DNA of 64,000 bases from Apiotrichum sp. Y4204 (GCA_025531455.1 JAMYHL010000033.1:248001-312000); one strand, 5' to 3'; positions 37,489 to 48,856 are shown, counted from the stretch's first letter. Numbers and translations: made by a program. Notes: generated by a model from the sequence alone, not told the origin.

Positions 37489-37984
37489 AACGGGTTACTA
37501 GTTAGATACACAGGATTGTAATCCGTCGAGCTGCTCACTTCTGGAAAGGTCGAAGAACGCACTCTGGAGGACAAAGTAGCACTTTCTTGACCAAACTACA
37601 AAAAGAATCAGAAAATCCAAAAAACTGCTCTGATACCTGGAGCCCAGTCCTAATGGGCAGTGCGCTGAGTGGTGCAAGCTTGGAAATCTTATGGCTTTCC
37701 ATGCTTGGATGGCGCAGTTCAACATGTTGGCTGGAAAAGCCCATTGTAACTCTCACCCTGGAGGTGATCGGCTCGACGGTTCACAACAAGACTGTAAGTA
37801 GTGAAATGTGGCGCTAACGACGCCCCCAAGACCTAGCTGAAGTCCTTTGGCGTGGATGGGATCCCCTAAGCCGAGATCACCTTGGCAGTGGCAGGGTGGT
37901 GGGCCGCATACGCCCATATATAAGGTGTGCTCTATGTACTCTGCTTCTTCCTTCTTCTCTTCTTCAGGAAGAACAGCGTGAGAC

Positions 37985-38097
37985 GTGGTCCTTGTTAGCG
38001 CTGACTTCAGTAAAACCACAAGTTTCCGGCCGAAAGCCCGATCTGAGGCCGATTGCACTAGCTTGTGCAACAACTTCGCCTCGACGGAGATCAGACG
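37985..38097 (+). pseudogene. Fragment of orphan-family exon 3 (upstream broken copy)
   Basis: CTGACTTCAG at 38001-38010 is the acceptor seen in the orphan family, and the following CACAAGTTTCCGGCCGAAAGCCCGATCTG-type bases (38018 on) align with the intact copy at 53276-53209 on the other strand and with 38366 on. The first codons carry an extra A (TAAAACCACAAG against TGAACCACAAG), so the frame is broken. The match ends near 38097, where exon 1 of the next copy starts. Reads as the tail of a tandem unit. Confidence 0.6.
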
Positions 38098-38787
38098 CGG
38101 GCACTTTCAGTCGACGGAATGGCATCCTCACTGAAGACAACGAGGGCGGAGTCCTTCGATTCGCGAATCCGTGCCGTTTGACACCGGTAGTCCGATTTTC
38201 TAACCAGTGAGTGCCAGGATTCATGCACTCGGTCTCGACATAAACTGCCTCCTGACAATTCTTAGGATTCGAGACTGCGTAATCAATGGGGAGAACGGTT
38301 GGGAGACCAACCCGAATGGCAAGACAAACTGTAAGAGATCAAGTCCTTGTTCGCGCTGACTTAAGTGAACCACAAGTTTCCGGAAGGAAGCGTTCTGAGA
38401 GCGCGTCTGGACCAAGTGGTGCAAATGCTCCGTCTCGACGACGAGCAGGACCAAGCGCCCCCGGAGCAGGAGAACGGAGAGGGCGAGGCGTCGGACGTCG
38501 AGACCCCGAACACAGTGGTCGACGCCATCGATTCTGGTCTGGACTCGGGTCACACCGAGTTCCAGGACCAGCACCACGACATCCAGGACCACGCCGATGG
38601 GGCCCCCGACCTCATCATCTTCAGCAACGGTGACCTACACCTGCAGCTGGAGAAGTACGGCGGGGAGCCACTTTCTCCGAACACGGAGCTCGACCGGTAC
38701 CGTCAGATTGATCTGATGCATCGCGAGATCATTAGGTCGATGGACCAGGAGAAGGACAACGTCGCTAATGGGCCCAAGCTAGACTAG
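38098..38787 (+). pseudogene. Orphan-family gene copy, start missing (exon 1 tail to stop intact)
   Basis: Copy of the gene annotated at 53209-53827 on the other strand. Exon 1 tail (to 38206) encodes GILTEDNEGGVLRFANPCRLTPVV; exon 2 is 38266-38330 (65 nt, encoding IRDCVINGENGWETNPNGKTN), the same length as in the other copy; exon 3 is 38366-38787. Introns are 38207-38265 and 38331-38365. Exon 3 encodes 140 residues, acidic (DDEQDQAPPEQENGEGE) with a helical end DRYRQIDLMHREIIRSMDQ, and stops at TAG. No in-frame ATG precedes the conserved part, and upstream is the broken tail of another copy, so I class it as 5'-truncated; an unseen upstream exon could rescue it. Function unknown. Confidence 0.6.
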
Positions 38788-38881
38788 CCTTATAATAATT
38801 TTTACGCTGATAACGACTGATGTTACGAACCAATGCATGTCCTGTACGTCCTGTAAAGTCACGATGTATGCTACCGCCAGT

Positions 38882-38940
38882 CAGATAAGGCGCGCGGCTC
38901 TTGGAGAACGCTGATGGAGCTGGAGCAACAACCACTGACA
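38882..38940. repeat. Duplicated segment, copy 1 of the 300-bp tandem unit
   Basis: The 35 bases from 38882 to 38916 (starting CAGATAAGGCGCGCGGCTC) recur identically at 39182-39216, exactly 300 bp downstream. They lie just 3' of the pseudogene stop at 38787. Confidence 0.85.
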
Positions 38941-39051
38941 TGAAACCCGAACACGACGGTGGACCGTTACCGCCAAGTAGATTTGGCACAACGTCGCATC
39001 AACCACGCAATGGACCTCGAGAAAGACAGCATTTCGGGTTCGAAACAGTAG
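38941..39051 (+). pseudogene. Broken 3' tail of orphan-family exon 3 (downstream copy)
   Basis: 38950-39051 reads NTTVDRYRQVDLAQRRINHAM and onward to a TAG; it aligns with the end of the copy at 38098-38787 (NTELDRYRQIDLMHREIIRSM). A TGA just upstream closes the frame, so only the last 34 codons remain. Its 3' flank (ATGCATGT.. near 39091) also resembles the flank after 38787. Confidence 0.7.
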
Positions 39052-40045
39052 ATGACTCCATACTTTTTAATGACTAATGACACGACACGATGCATGTACT
39101 CTTTGCACCACCTCTTCAATCACCCTCACAGTATATAGCAATAGGAGAGATATGCACCTCTATGTAGATCAGCGGATGCAGCAGATAAGGCGCGCGGCTC
39201 TTGGAGAACGCTGATGAGGCTGGAGCCAGGAGCCAAGCTGCAGGGACTGACCGGTGTCTTGCGGGCTTAGCCCCGTGCAACCTGGCAGCATCGCCATTGT
39301 CAGAAGTCAGTCTTCCCCTGTTGCCTCGGCGTTCCCCATCCTGATGCTTGACCTCTTACAAACGGAAAGGCTCTAGGGACGATTGCGATCGAAACACGGC
39401 ACCGTACGGACAGTGTTTGAATGGTATATGTTCAAGTCCTTCCTGCAGACGTCGCGCCAGCCGTCCGACAAGCTGCTCTGCAAGTGCAGCCCCTATGCTA
39501 AACAGAGGTAGGAAACAGCTCCTGCTGCACTGCTAGAGGCAATGGCACAGTTAAGCATGCACATACTGCCCATGCTGTTGCATCAACACTACCTGCATAC
39601 CAGTGCTATCCAGCTGCAGCAGCAGCCAGCTTTGAAGTTTCAGTAGCAGGCAGGGTCGACGCTCGACGGCGTGCCTGAGATGCGCGTCTGGCTGCACCCC
39701 TCCCATACAAAATCATTGCAAATGTCGTGCGGCTCCTCGATCTTAGTCGTCCCTAGAACTTCAGCGCTGACAAAGTTAAACATGTCGCGTCGGGTAAAGA
39801 CAAGGCTCTTCACCTTGTGTACTTACATATTGGTCAGAGAGGGTACTATAACTCTCGGCAGTGGGCCTCTACAGATGTCTAGTTAGTCCGTTAGTAGGTA
39901 GTTATCCGTTCTCTAGCCAGCCCATTCGCGACCCGCTCAGAACGAGAGAATGATGAGAAAATGCATACGAAATCTGAAAGTCAGCCTACACTCCACTCAA
40001 TCTTCTCTCCCCCTCTTCACTATAGACACAAAACTCACCAACAGT
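39052..40045. other. Accessory intergenic region
   Basis: About 1 kb to the uL30m stop, including the second copy of the 35-bp repeat at 39182-39216. No gene can be supported. The right part is the 3' flank of uL30m. Confidence 0.5.
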
Positions 40046-40345
40046 CTAAACCTTTCCAGCGGCACCGAGCTTCCCGCTCGGCACGACGCCCGCGCCCTCG
40101 GGCCTCCGGCGCTGGAGGAACTTTTCCCCCTCGGCGAGCGTAACGTTCTGCACGGTAACAAGCTCCTTGACGCGGAGGATCTTGCCCGCCGCCGCGGCCG
40201 AGTGCTCCTGCAGCACGCTCTGGTGCATCCTGTGCAAACCCAAAGCCTCAAGAGTCGCGGCGCTCCGTGGGGGCAGGCCGCGCGAGCTGCGGACCAGCGT
40301 GATCAGGTAGTGTGTTGGGTTGGCGAGGCGGAGGGACGGGATCAT
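40046..40345 (-). CDS. MRPL33: Mitochondrial ribosomal protein uL30m (Mrpl33 type)
   Basis: Large-subunit protein of the mitochondrial ribosome. One exon, 99 residues, ATG at 40345: MIPSLRLANPTHYLITLVRS, then RGLPPRSAATLEALGLHRMHQ and GKILRVKELVTVQNV. The L-x-L-V-R-S..GLP..TLEALGL signature is that of the L30 fold, and the length fits the short fungal Mrpl33. The tail EGAGVVPSGKLGAAGKV is an extension. Divergent to ARG3, sharing 328 bp. Confidence 0.88.
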   Translation of the reverse strand: MIPSLRLANPTHYLITLVRSSRGLPPRSAATLEALGLHRMHQSVLQEHSAAAAGKILRVKELVTVQNVTLAEGEKFLQRRRPEGAGVVPSGKLGAAGKV

Positions 40346-40673
40346 CGTGGGGGATGTGGGTGTGGTTTCGAGGCGCGCGTCGAGTCGGGTTTGCGAGTCA
40401 ATGGGGCTCGGGGATGAGATGCGTTGGGGCTTGGAGTTTGGATATGGAGTTGTCGAGTTGAAAGATGGACGTTTCGGACTCGAAAGTCATAAAGTCGAGG
40501 ATCACTCGGATGATCGGCGGTGGAAAAAAAAAATGACGTGTCAAAATAACTGATAAGCGGCCAATCTCATCTCGACGGCCAATCTCGAACGGAAAACGCC
40601 AAACCAAAGTTAAGTCGACCAAAGTAAAGTCACAATCTCCATCTCCTCTATACTCACTACACCCTCACTCACC
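40346..40673. promoter_or_regulatory. Bidirectional intergenic region (uL30m / ARG3)
   Basis: 328 bp between two divergent ATGs. An A-rich run (GGAAAAAAAAAATG) sits near 40524. No TATA box of canonical form is evident. Confidence 0.5.
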
Positions 40674-42097
40674 ATGCTCACCCTCAACCGCGCTCTTCCC
40701 ACGAGCGCACGCCTTGCGCGCTGCCTCTCCACTACCGCCGTGCGCGCGAACGAGAGTGCCGGGACATACTATGAGCGCCGCCAGCCGAGCCGGGACAACC
40801 GTGACCGCGCGCCGCGCAAGCCGATGGGCGCAGACGAGCAGCGCCAGCAGCGCCTGGCGACTGTCAAGCGCGTGCTGGAGCACCGCGCGAAGACCCCCGC
40901 CCCGCACCTCCTTACGCTCGCGGACCTCAGCCCCGAGCAGATTGAGACCATCGTACACAATGCGCTCGCGCTCAAGGTCTGTGTCAAGCAGTTTGGCACG
41001 GCATCGGTCCGCAAGTCGCTGTCGGACCGGAGTGTCGCGCTCATGTTCTCAAAGCGCAGCACGCGGACGCGTGTCGCATCCGAAACTTCGGTGACTACGC
41101 TTGGCGGTAACGCAATGTTCCTCGGCTCGGGAGATATCCAGCTCGGCGTGAATGAGAGCCTGCGCGACACGGCGACCGTCGTCGGCTCGATGGTCGACGG
41201 CATCATGGCCCGCGTGAACGGCCACGAGGAGGTTGAGACTCTCGCAAAGTACTCGCCTGTACCCGTTATCAACGCGCTTTCGGACCTTTACCACCCGACG
41301 CAGATTCTCGCCGACTTGCTCACCCTCATCGAGGTGTACAGCGGCGGCGACGTGCGCCTGCCCGATGTCGTTGCCGACGCCCCCGGGCCGATGGGCACCA
41401 AGGCGCGCCGCTGGGCCCAGGACCACTTTGCGTTTGACAAGCTCCTCAAGGGCAAGAAGCTCGCGTGGGTCGGCGACACGAACAACATGACCAACGAGTT
41501 CCTCGTTGTCATGCCCCGTCTCGGTATGCAGGTCAGCGTCGCCGCGCCGCAGGGATACGACAAGGTCGACCCCCGTGTCTGGGCCCGTGTGTGAGTAGCG
41601 TGGGAGAATGTAGGCGGGCGAAGCGACCGCCTCCAATTCACCTCTTTACGCCCCACGCCCTGCTCCAGCTAACATCAGTACCGAGGCGGGCACCGAGTCG
41701 CTAATTAGCTTTACAAACTCGCCGGCCGAGGCGCTCAAGGACGCCGACGTTGTCGTGACGGACACGTGGATCTCGATGGGCCAGGAGGAGGAGGCGGCGT
41801 CCCGCCTCGCTGCGTTTGCCGGCTACCAGCTGACTAACAAGCTTATCAACGAGTCGGGGGCAAAACCCGACTGGAAGTTTATGCACTGTCTCCCGCGCCA
41901 CCAGGAGGAGGTCGACGACGAGGTCTTCTACGGACCCCGCTCCGTCGTCTTCCCCGAGGCCGAGAACCGCAAGTGGACCATCATGGCTGTGTTTGAGTGA
42001 GTGAACTGAGCGGGTGCGCGATCGCCCCTTTCAGTTGATTCTTGAGTTCATTGCTGACCCCTTCAGCGCGTTCATGGGCCGCTGGACGCATGCTTAA
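40674..42097 (+). CDS. ARG3: Ornithine carbamoyltransferase, mitochondrial
   Basis: Makes citrulline from ornithine and carbamoyl phosphate in arginine synthesis. Three exons: 40674-41590, 41679-41996 and 42067-42097, giving 421 residues. The N-terminus [21 protein letters not shown] is a mitochondrial presequence, as in most fungi outside Saccharomyces. Carbamoyl phosphate site: [20 protein letters not shown]; ornithine site: [10 protein letters not shown] (variant of the GDxxN motif) and [17 protein letters not shown] with the active-site Cys. The last exon is only 10 codons (AFMGRWTHA). A Met/Gly/Ala linker between the presequence and the enzyme is rich in Arg ([17 protein letters not shown]). 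Confidence 0.96.
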
Positions 42098-42548
42098 AGA
42101 GGGAAGAAGCAGAGTACACCAAAGCACACCTTATGTCGGATGCATCGATGGCAGATAATGGTGGGCAGCTGGAACGGTGCCGTTGGAGTTTCTCCTTGAC
42201 GCTCGATCGTGCATGTTCTGCGTACGGGTTCACATGTCAGTGGTTTTGGTTAGCTCTTCCGAAGGGTGATGATGATGACCTTGGGACCCGTTATTGTGAC
42301 TTGTAGCAACGATTCTGGCGGCTCTGTCCGACGCTACTGAAGCCTTGATGATCCCGACGCATCCCAAACCAATTCGATCAATAAATGCTGCATGGCATGA
42401 TGTCTCTCGCTAGAATGCAATGTCTGGTGTAGAGGGCCTATAGGCAGGGTTTGAGGGTGGGCTGAGGTAAGGTGGAGGAGAGTAATAGGCGGAACACCTG
42501 CACTACGGCTACTTTAGAAGCAAAAACTATACTATCTTGTTGGGTTTT

Positions 42549-44302
42549 CTAGTGCGTGTGCGAGTGCGTCGAGTTTGCATGACTCGACTCGGCGTCGTCC
42601 TGCTCCGCGAGTGCCTCAGGAGGCGGGCAGCACGTGTCGGCGACGCACTGGTCGGGCGGGCAGCGGATCAGGCAGGTGGTGGCGTTCGCGTCCGACTCGT
42701 CATCCGAGAGGGCGCGCGACGCGGATGAGAACTCGGGCTGGATCGTCACGCTGTGGATGCCCTGCGAGTGGAGCACCTTGCGGATCTGGTTCGCCACCTC
42801 CATGTAGTCGACGCCGTCAAGGATCAGAACGTGGACCGACGCGACAGAGGTCGTCTCCGAGAGCTGCCAGACGTGCAGCTCGTGCACCGACAAGACGCCG
42901 TCGACACTCTTGATCGCCGAACGCACGGCCTCAAGCGAGACGTGCTGTGGCACACCCTGCATCAGGATGGCAGACGCAGACTTGACGAGCGGCATGGCGG
43001 ACGAGAAAATGATGCAGGTAATGAGGAGCGACACGCCGGGGTCAAAGTACAGCGTCCACGTGCCTTCGCAGCTGCCTGTCAGCTGCTGTGCATTACAAGA
43101 GGGACAGCAACTTACAACCAAATGACAAGACCAGCGGAAATGACACCAATGTTGCCGAGACTGTGGTCAGCTGTGCTCCCATTCTTCTCACTCACGCATC
43201 ACCAAGGACGTGAAGGAACACGCCGTGCATGTTCATGTGGCCGTGACCCCCGCCGCCGTGGCCGTGGCCGTGGTCGTGGTCGTGATCGCCGCCGTTTGCC
43301 GCAACTCCGCGCTCGGCATCGTGCTCGTCAGCGGCATGTGCAGTGGAAGCATTCGGCGTCGCAGGCGTAACGACGACCGCCGTGTTCTCAACCGCAGTGT
43401 CGCTGCTGGCCGCGGTCGGAGCAACAGGCTCGATGCTGGCCGTAGTGGGCACCGCGGGGGCACTAGAGCGGTGGCGAATGTTTCCGGAGGTGCCGCGACG
43501 GGCATGGGCCGAAAGGCTAGACTTGCGGCCGTGGAGCGGAGGCGACATGGCGAGGAAACCACCCTCCTCGGACGCACCAAGGCTCTGGCCGGACTGGATG
43601 ATCTGGGCACGAGTTTCTGCCGGGTGCTGGTACAGGGAAGAGAGCGAATCGGAGCGCGTGCGAGGAATGGGCACGGGCTCTGGCTCTTCATCATCGTCCG
43701 GCAGCGCAATCGGTCCAGTAGGCTTGGAAGGTCCGTGCGAGTGCCCACCGTGGCCGTGCTCGTGGAACAGGGCCAAGCCGACGAGATTGCTCAACAGTCC
43801 GAGCGAGCCAACCAAGACGATGAGCTTGGGGTTTGTAATCTCTGAAGGGTTAGTGACGAAAATAATTTTGGCAGTGCGCAGCACCGCGCGCAACGTGCAA
43901 CCACCTACCAGGGGGCGAGATGAGCCGGCCGATGGCCTCGAGACCAATCGAGCTGCAGAGTGCGATGAGGAACACGCCATTGATGAGTGCGCCGAGAATC
44001 TCTGCGCGCTGCCAGCCGTACGAGTTCTTGGCCGAGCTGGGCGACGTTGCGAGGCGGATGGTGTAAAGCGCGACGATGAGGGAGAGGATGTCGCTGGGGT
44101 TAGAGCTGAGAAAGCCTTGCGTGCAACTCACTTCAGCATGTGGAACGAGTCGGCGACGAGCGCCAGCGACCCGACGGCATAGCCGACAATGAGTTCCTGG
44201 CAATATGAGCATGTCTTCCCTGTAAACGCGACTCACGAGGAAGAAAAAACAGGTATCAATGACCAGAAGGGTCTTGATCCGTGCTGTTCGCGAGAGGCCC
44301 AT
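42549..44302 (-). CDS. ZRC1: Cation diffusion facilitator zinc transporter (Zrc1/Cot1/Zhf1 type)
   Basis: Moves Zn2+ (perhaps Co2+/Cd2+) from cytosol into vacuole or ER in exchange for H+. ATG at 44302: MGLSRTARIKTLLVIDTCFFFL. Exons give VGYAVGSLALVADSFHMLKD (first H-x3-D zinc site), SYGWQRAEILGALINGVFLIAL, ITNPKLIVLVGSLGLLSNLVGL, then a long loop and HVLGDALGN (second H-x3-D site). The loop carries HGHGGHSHG and, after a Ser/Thr/Ala-rich stretch, HDHDHGHGHGGGGHGH, the zinc-sensing His-rich loop of Zrc1. A C-terminal cytosolic domain (SVHELHVWQLSETTSVASVHV) follows, then a Cys-rich tail with CCPPPE and a final HSHTH. About six exons; the first junctions are estimated. Confidence 0.9.
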
Positions 44303-45338
44303 GGTGGAGAGGGGCCGCGAGTGATTGCGGAGTGAATGAGAATGGAAAGAGAGTGATGAAGAAGATGAATGAGAGCAATGAAGAGGAAGATGGCAGTCGA
44401 CGGTTGTTTTTGTGTCGTATTGACAAGCAACCTGCCAGAGAGAGAGAGTGAGGGCGACAGAAATGTCACACACTAACCAGCCCAAACTAGCCCACTAGCC
44501 CACTAGGCTGGTGATTATCAATAGCACTCGCTCCCAAGTCAATGAATGAGTCCAAGAGAAGACCCAATTCAACACCTTTGGCAATAGTTGATAGCGAGGA
44601 TGGTGGCGACGACGGCGACGGAGATAACGAGAGATGTGGGTGGTGTGCAATGGAAAGGGTCAACTGGTGGCGGCGGCGACTACGGGTGATGATGAACCGA
44701 TGACGGAGACTGAATGACCGGAAAAGCCGCCTTGATGCTAGCTGAGAGTGAATGGGACGTCGTCCCGATGACTGAAGCCTGACTGGATTGCACCGGAGCA
44801 GGCCGCCAACGCACCAGCGACCGCCTACCATGTGCCCTCTGTCTTTGTGTGCCTATGTGCTTTGTAAGTCAAAATTAGGCGTCCCAATGCCCAGCTGTCT
44901 CTAAGGTGAATTGATAGGCGTTGCAGGCCAGGGAGCCAGGGCGCGTGATCGCGGAAGGAGAGGGGAGGCGGTTGTTCGACGCGTCGCACTTTGGGCACAG
45001 CGGCAAACGGAGGAAAGAGATGTCAAGCGAGCACTGAAGGACAGCGAGCAAACACCAAACAACAACACACAAGCAGCTTAATCACCAGCATTCACATTCC
45101 GATCTCCATCTCCCCAGGTATCGTCATCGTCTCCGCCGTCGCCGTCGCCGCGCAGCTCGCACCGCCAAAGCCAGGTCTGCACACACCTCTTTGCTCCCCT
45201 GGCGTTTGGCCCAAAAGTCAAGCCAACAGGCCCCGCTTGAACATTCTTTGATCTTTGACTTTTGACCTCGACTCCTTGGCTTTTGACCTCTGTACTCATC
45301 GTTGCCGTTCTCAACAACGCTCTTCACGACCCCACACG
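44303..45338. other. Divergent intergenic region (CDF transporter / PRMT5)
   Basis: About 1 kb; promoters of both neighbours. I see no gene, RNA gene or repeat. The GA-rich stretch near 44335-44400 is the 5' UTR of the transporter. Confidence 0.5.
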
Positions 45339-48218
45339 ATGGCACGCGTGACGATAGCCCTGTGCCCGAAGGAGGTGCCGCCTCCGCCGACCCTACCCCC
45401 GCCGGCGCCGAGTCCGCTCGGACACCTCATCGCACACACGGTCGATAACACAGACTACGACCTGTTGTGTGTGCCGCTCACGAACGGGCGCTGGATGGAC
45501 CGCTGGGAGCGCCTGTGTCTGCGCTCAATGGACGACGAGGAACACATGTACTCTGCCAGCGCGGGCGGGAGCGTCTCAGCCGCGAGCGCCGACGGCCTTG
45601 CACCCCGCCCGTCAGACACGGACCGCGAGGCAGACGTGTGGCGAAAGGACCCCATGCTCAACCGCGACGAATGCAATATCACGCGTTTCGAGGACGCTGC
45701 AGAGGTCGTGGCACTTGCAAGCCCGTGGCTTGAGCCCGACTCGGTCGACGAGGGCATCCGCTTCGACTCCGAGCTCGTGAGTAGGGTGACAGAGCTCAAG
45801 TGCCGCCGGGGCAATTGCGATCGCTAGTCCACAGCCACTTTCCACTTCATACTGACAGGCAGGGACTTCGCGCCGAGATGCAACACGCACTGTACCTAGG
45901 TCTCCCGACACTCGTCCTCCCCGCGCCGAGCCTGGCGAACCGGCAAAACCTTCCGGCGTACGCGCACGTCATCTCGAATCTCCTGCAGATGGGCGGTCCC
46001 CATGCCATGACCAAGATTGCAATTCGCATCCCCGTGTCTGACCCGCTCGAAATTATCGGACAGGGCCCGGCTCCCTCTCACGCCAACGGCAATGGGGCCG
46101 CCAACGGCCACGCCCAGGCACACCACGCGCGTTCATCGACGGAAAGCAAGCACCACCGCCGCATGAGCTCGCTTTCCTCCCGTCCCGCCAGCGTGCACCA
46201 GCACCAGCTCAGCCTCACACATCTCAGCCAGCTTGGTGCTCAGACCACCGGAACTGGCCCGATCCCAGCAAGCCGCGTCACTCACAGCGCGAGCCAGAGC
46301 GCTGCAGCGGCAAAGGCGCAGGCCGTCCACTCGGACCCGAGCAGCACATGGGAGATGTGGGACTGTATCCGTTCGTTGTGCGGGTATCACCCGCGGTTGA
46401 CAGTTAGTGAGTGCGCTGACATATTGTTGTAGCAGTATCAGCGCTGACATCAGTGCTTGACCTCTCTAATCCCCTGCCGCCGTCCATAGGCGCACTACAG
46501 CGCTGGACAGCCGAGCCGGTACAGCACATCTGGCTGCCCGCGCAGAGCTTCATCCCCAACGCAAAGGGCTATCCCGTCCTTTCCAAAGCGTGCCAGGCGT
46601 TCATACGCGGAATGACCAAGCAGAGCCCCACGATCATCCTTGCCGAGACCACCGCTGGACGTCATAGCGCAGGTGGACCGATCGCGTACGTCCAGTACAT
46701 CCGGCACGTCACATCCCAGGCCTCGCCGCAGCTCCCGACTCAGGCGCGCGTCCCCGACGCACGCTACAGCGATCTCCTGCAGAAACCGCTCCAGCCGCTG
46801 ATGGACGACCTGGGCTGCGAGACATACGACGTCTTTGAGCGCGATCCAGTAAAGTACAGGCAGTACGAGGAGGCGACCTACCTGGCTATCGTGGAGCGTA
46901 CGGCTCGGGCTGGACCGAACAGCGATCTGGTGATCGTCGTCGCGGGTGCCGGTCGCGGACCCCTCGTGACGTGTGCGCTGCGTGCGCTCGAGCGCGCCAA
47001 ACGCTCCGCCCGCATCTACGCGGTGGAGAAGAACCCGTCGGCATTCACCACCCTCCAGGAGCGCCGGGATCTCGAGTGGGGCGACGCCGTCGACCTCCTC
47101 TATGGCGACATGCGCACGCTGCCTGTTCCGGAGCTCGCGGACATTTTGATCTCTGAGCTGCTGGGCTCGTTTGGCGACAATGAGCTTAGTCCGGAGTGTA
47201 TTGATGGCGGAATGCGGTTCCTCAAAGGTGAGTGCAACTGCAATGGCCCGCACCAGAGGTTTCTATGGGTACTTGCAAGTGTCATGCTGTCAGACGAAGT
47301 CCTACCAGTGTGCATAGCACAACGGCAGTTCGTCCCACATAAACTTGCAGGACTCATCAGTATAGGATAATGGGCTAGGGGGACGACAATATTTTGCGAC
47401 CATACCATACACATACTGACTTTTCAGATGGCGGCGTGTCCATTCCCACATCGTACACGGCATGGCTGGCACCGATCGCTTCGTCCAAGCTATACCACGA
47501 GGTGACCGAGGCTGCGACGCGCGGCGGCGAGGGCGCAGCGGCCCGCGAGACACCATACGTCGTCATGATGCAGCAGGTCAACCTGCTGTCCGGGGACGGC
47601 GGTGGTCCGTCGGGGCGCTGTGGAAGCGGGATTCAGCAGTGCTGGCAGTTCGAGCACCCTCGGTGCGATCTCGTGATGGACGCGAATGGGCTACCAGTCA
47701 CAAACTCTCACAACACACGACACGCGACACTCACCTTCCACATCCCTCACGCGTCCCCGTGCCACGGGTTCGCAGGCTACTTCGAGGCGCACCTGTACGG
47801 CAACGTCGGCCTCTCAACGCATCCCGACACGGCCCACCGCGTCAGTCCGGACATGTTCAGCTGGTTCCCGCTCTTCTTCCCGCTCAAGGCGCCGCTGTAT
47901 CTGCCATCCGGCGCCGAGCTCGAGGTGAACATTTGGCGTCTTGTCGACCAGCGCGCAAGGAAGGTATGGTACGAATGGGGCGCCGAGGCCTACCTTCCCG
48001 TCGCGCCGCCGCCGGCCGCAGCGTCTCCGGGCCTCCTCTCGTCAAACCTCCGCCCGCCGAGCGTCGCGAGCGGAAACGTGACTAGCCCGCTCATGGACGC
48101 GCCCTTCCACATGCAGCAGCAGCAGCCGCAGTCGGCCCCCGCCGAGATTGGCCGCGTCAAGATTGGGCAGACCGAGCTGCATAACCCCTCTGGAAAGCAT
48201 TACTGGGTGGGGCTTTAG
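45339..48218 (+). CDS. SKB1: Type II protein arginine methyltransferase PRMT5/Skb1/Hsl7
   Basis: Symmetric dimethylation of arginine in histones and Sm proteins, using S-adenosylmethionine. ATG at 45339 (MARVTIALCPKEVPPPP). The N-terminal TIM-barrel part includes PLTNGRWMDRWERL and QHALYLGLPTLVLPAPS; between them and the rest a long Ser/His/Ala insert (about 46060-46330) is fungus-specific. Catalytic domain: YDVFERDPVKYRQYEEATY (with the PRMT5-type Phe), VVAGAGRGPLV (SAM motif I), YAVEKNP, the double-E loop SELLGSFGDNELSPE, and the barrel HGFAGYFEAHLYG with PDMFSWFPLFFPLK and KVWYEW. Introns near 45776-45860, 46406-46490 and 47228-47427. About 850 residues. Confidence 0.95.
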
Positions 48219-48306
48219 TGACGAAAAGGGCGTAATGCTTAGAATACGAGTTGATGAGGTCTGGAACGATTCACCTATTTTCTTCTTGGACAATGACTGT
48301 TCTCCG

Positions 48307-48370
48307 GCAGTTGGGTTTCCTGTAGTATACACCATACGATATGCATTACATCAGTTACGCATGAAACGGG
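48307..48370. repeat. Direct repeat, copy 1
   Basis: GCAGTTGGGTTTCCTGTAG and TATACACCATACGATATGCAT recur at 49040-49105 with a small insertion (ATACA). The unit is noncoding. Confidence 0.8.
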
Positions 48371-48856
48371 GACTGCTTGAGAGACTTGGCGGAATTGGCG
48401 GCTATGGAAAGGAATGTGTCTCCAGGACTTCCAGTCAAACTTTGCAGTTGCACTTTTAGAGAATGCTCTCCTTTCAGCACCGGCAGAAATTGCCTTGGAA
48501 AGCTAGCTTATGGTAGATCACATGCATTTCCAACTTTCTGCAAACTTTTGTAATCTGAAATGCATAGATGGTTGAGAAAATGAATGTGAACTGGAGGGCG
48601 GGACTTGGTCAAATGAAGCTGGGGGGTAGGATTATGGGCCCTCGATGAGAGATGCCTAGGGTTTGTATCTTCACTTTGGCACCCGATTCCTTGCTACATA
48701 TCCAGTTGATCCAGTTCTGCACCTATGCTTGCCAGACTTCCTACAGATGTATTCCTAACAACCAAATGTATGCTCACCAAGTTTGAGCACAGTGCAGAAG
48801 TGACTGAATAAGAGCAAGTCGCTTGCCAACATGCCAATGGAAACTTAGAAAAACAA

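Larger units (their letters stand above)
36208..37984. other. Accessory intergenic region, AT-richer, with repeat fragments
   Basis: About 1.8 kb with no supportable gene. It begins with the SEC4 3' UTR and then becomes visibly richer in A/T than the flanking genes. It contains a diverged repeat copy at 36491-36539, an inverted repeat at 37247-37318 and a 24-bp palindrome at 37465-37488. Short direct repeats of GAGCGACACTGATA occur near 36660 and 37286. An open frame at about 36838-37098 lacks support. Probably degraded mobile-element or duplicated sequence. Confidence 0.5.

Noticed and set aside
37896..38210. Open frame reading from before the broken exon 3 piece into the orphan copy
   Set aside because: It has no ATG and runs across the tandem junction by chance; only its part after 38098 matches the family.
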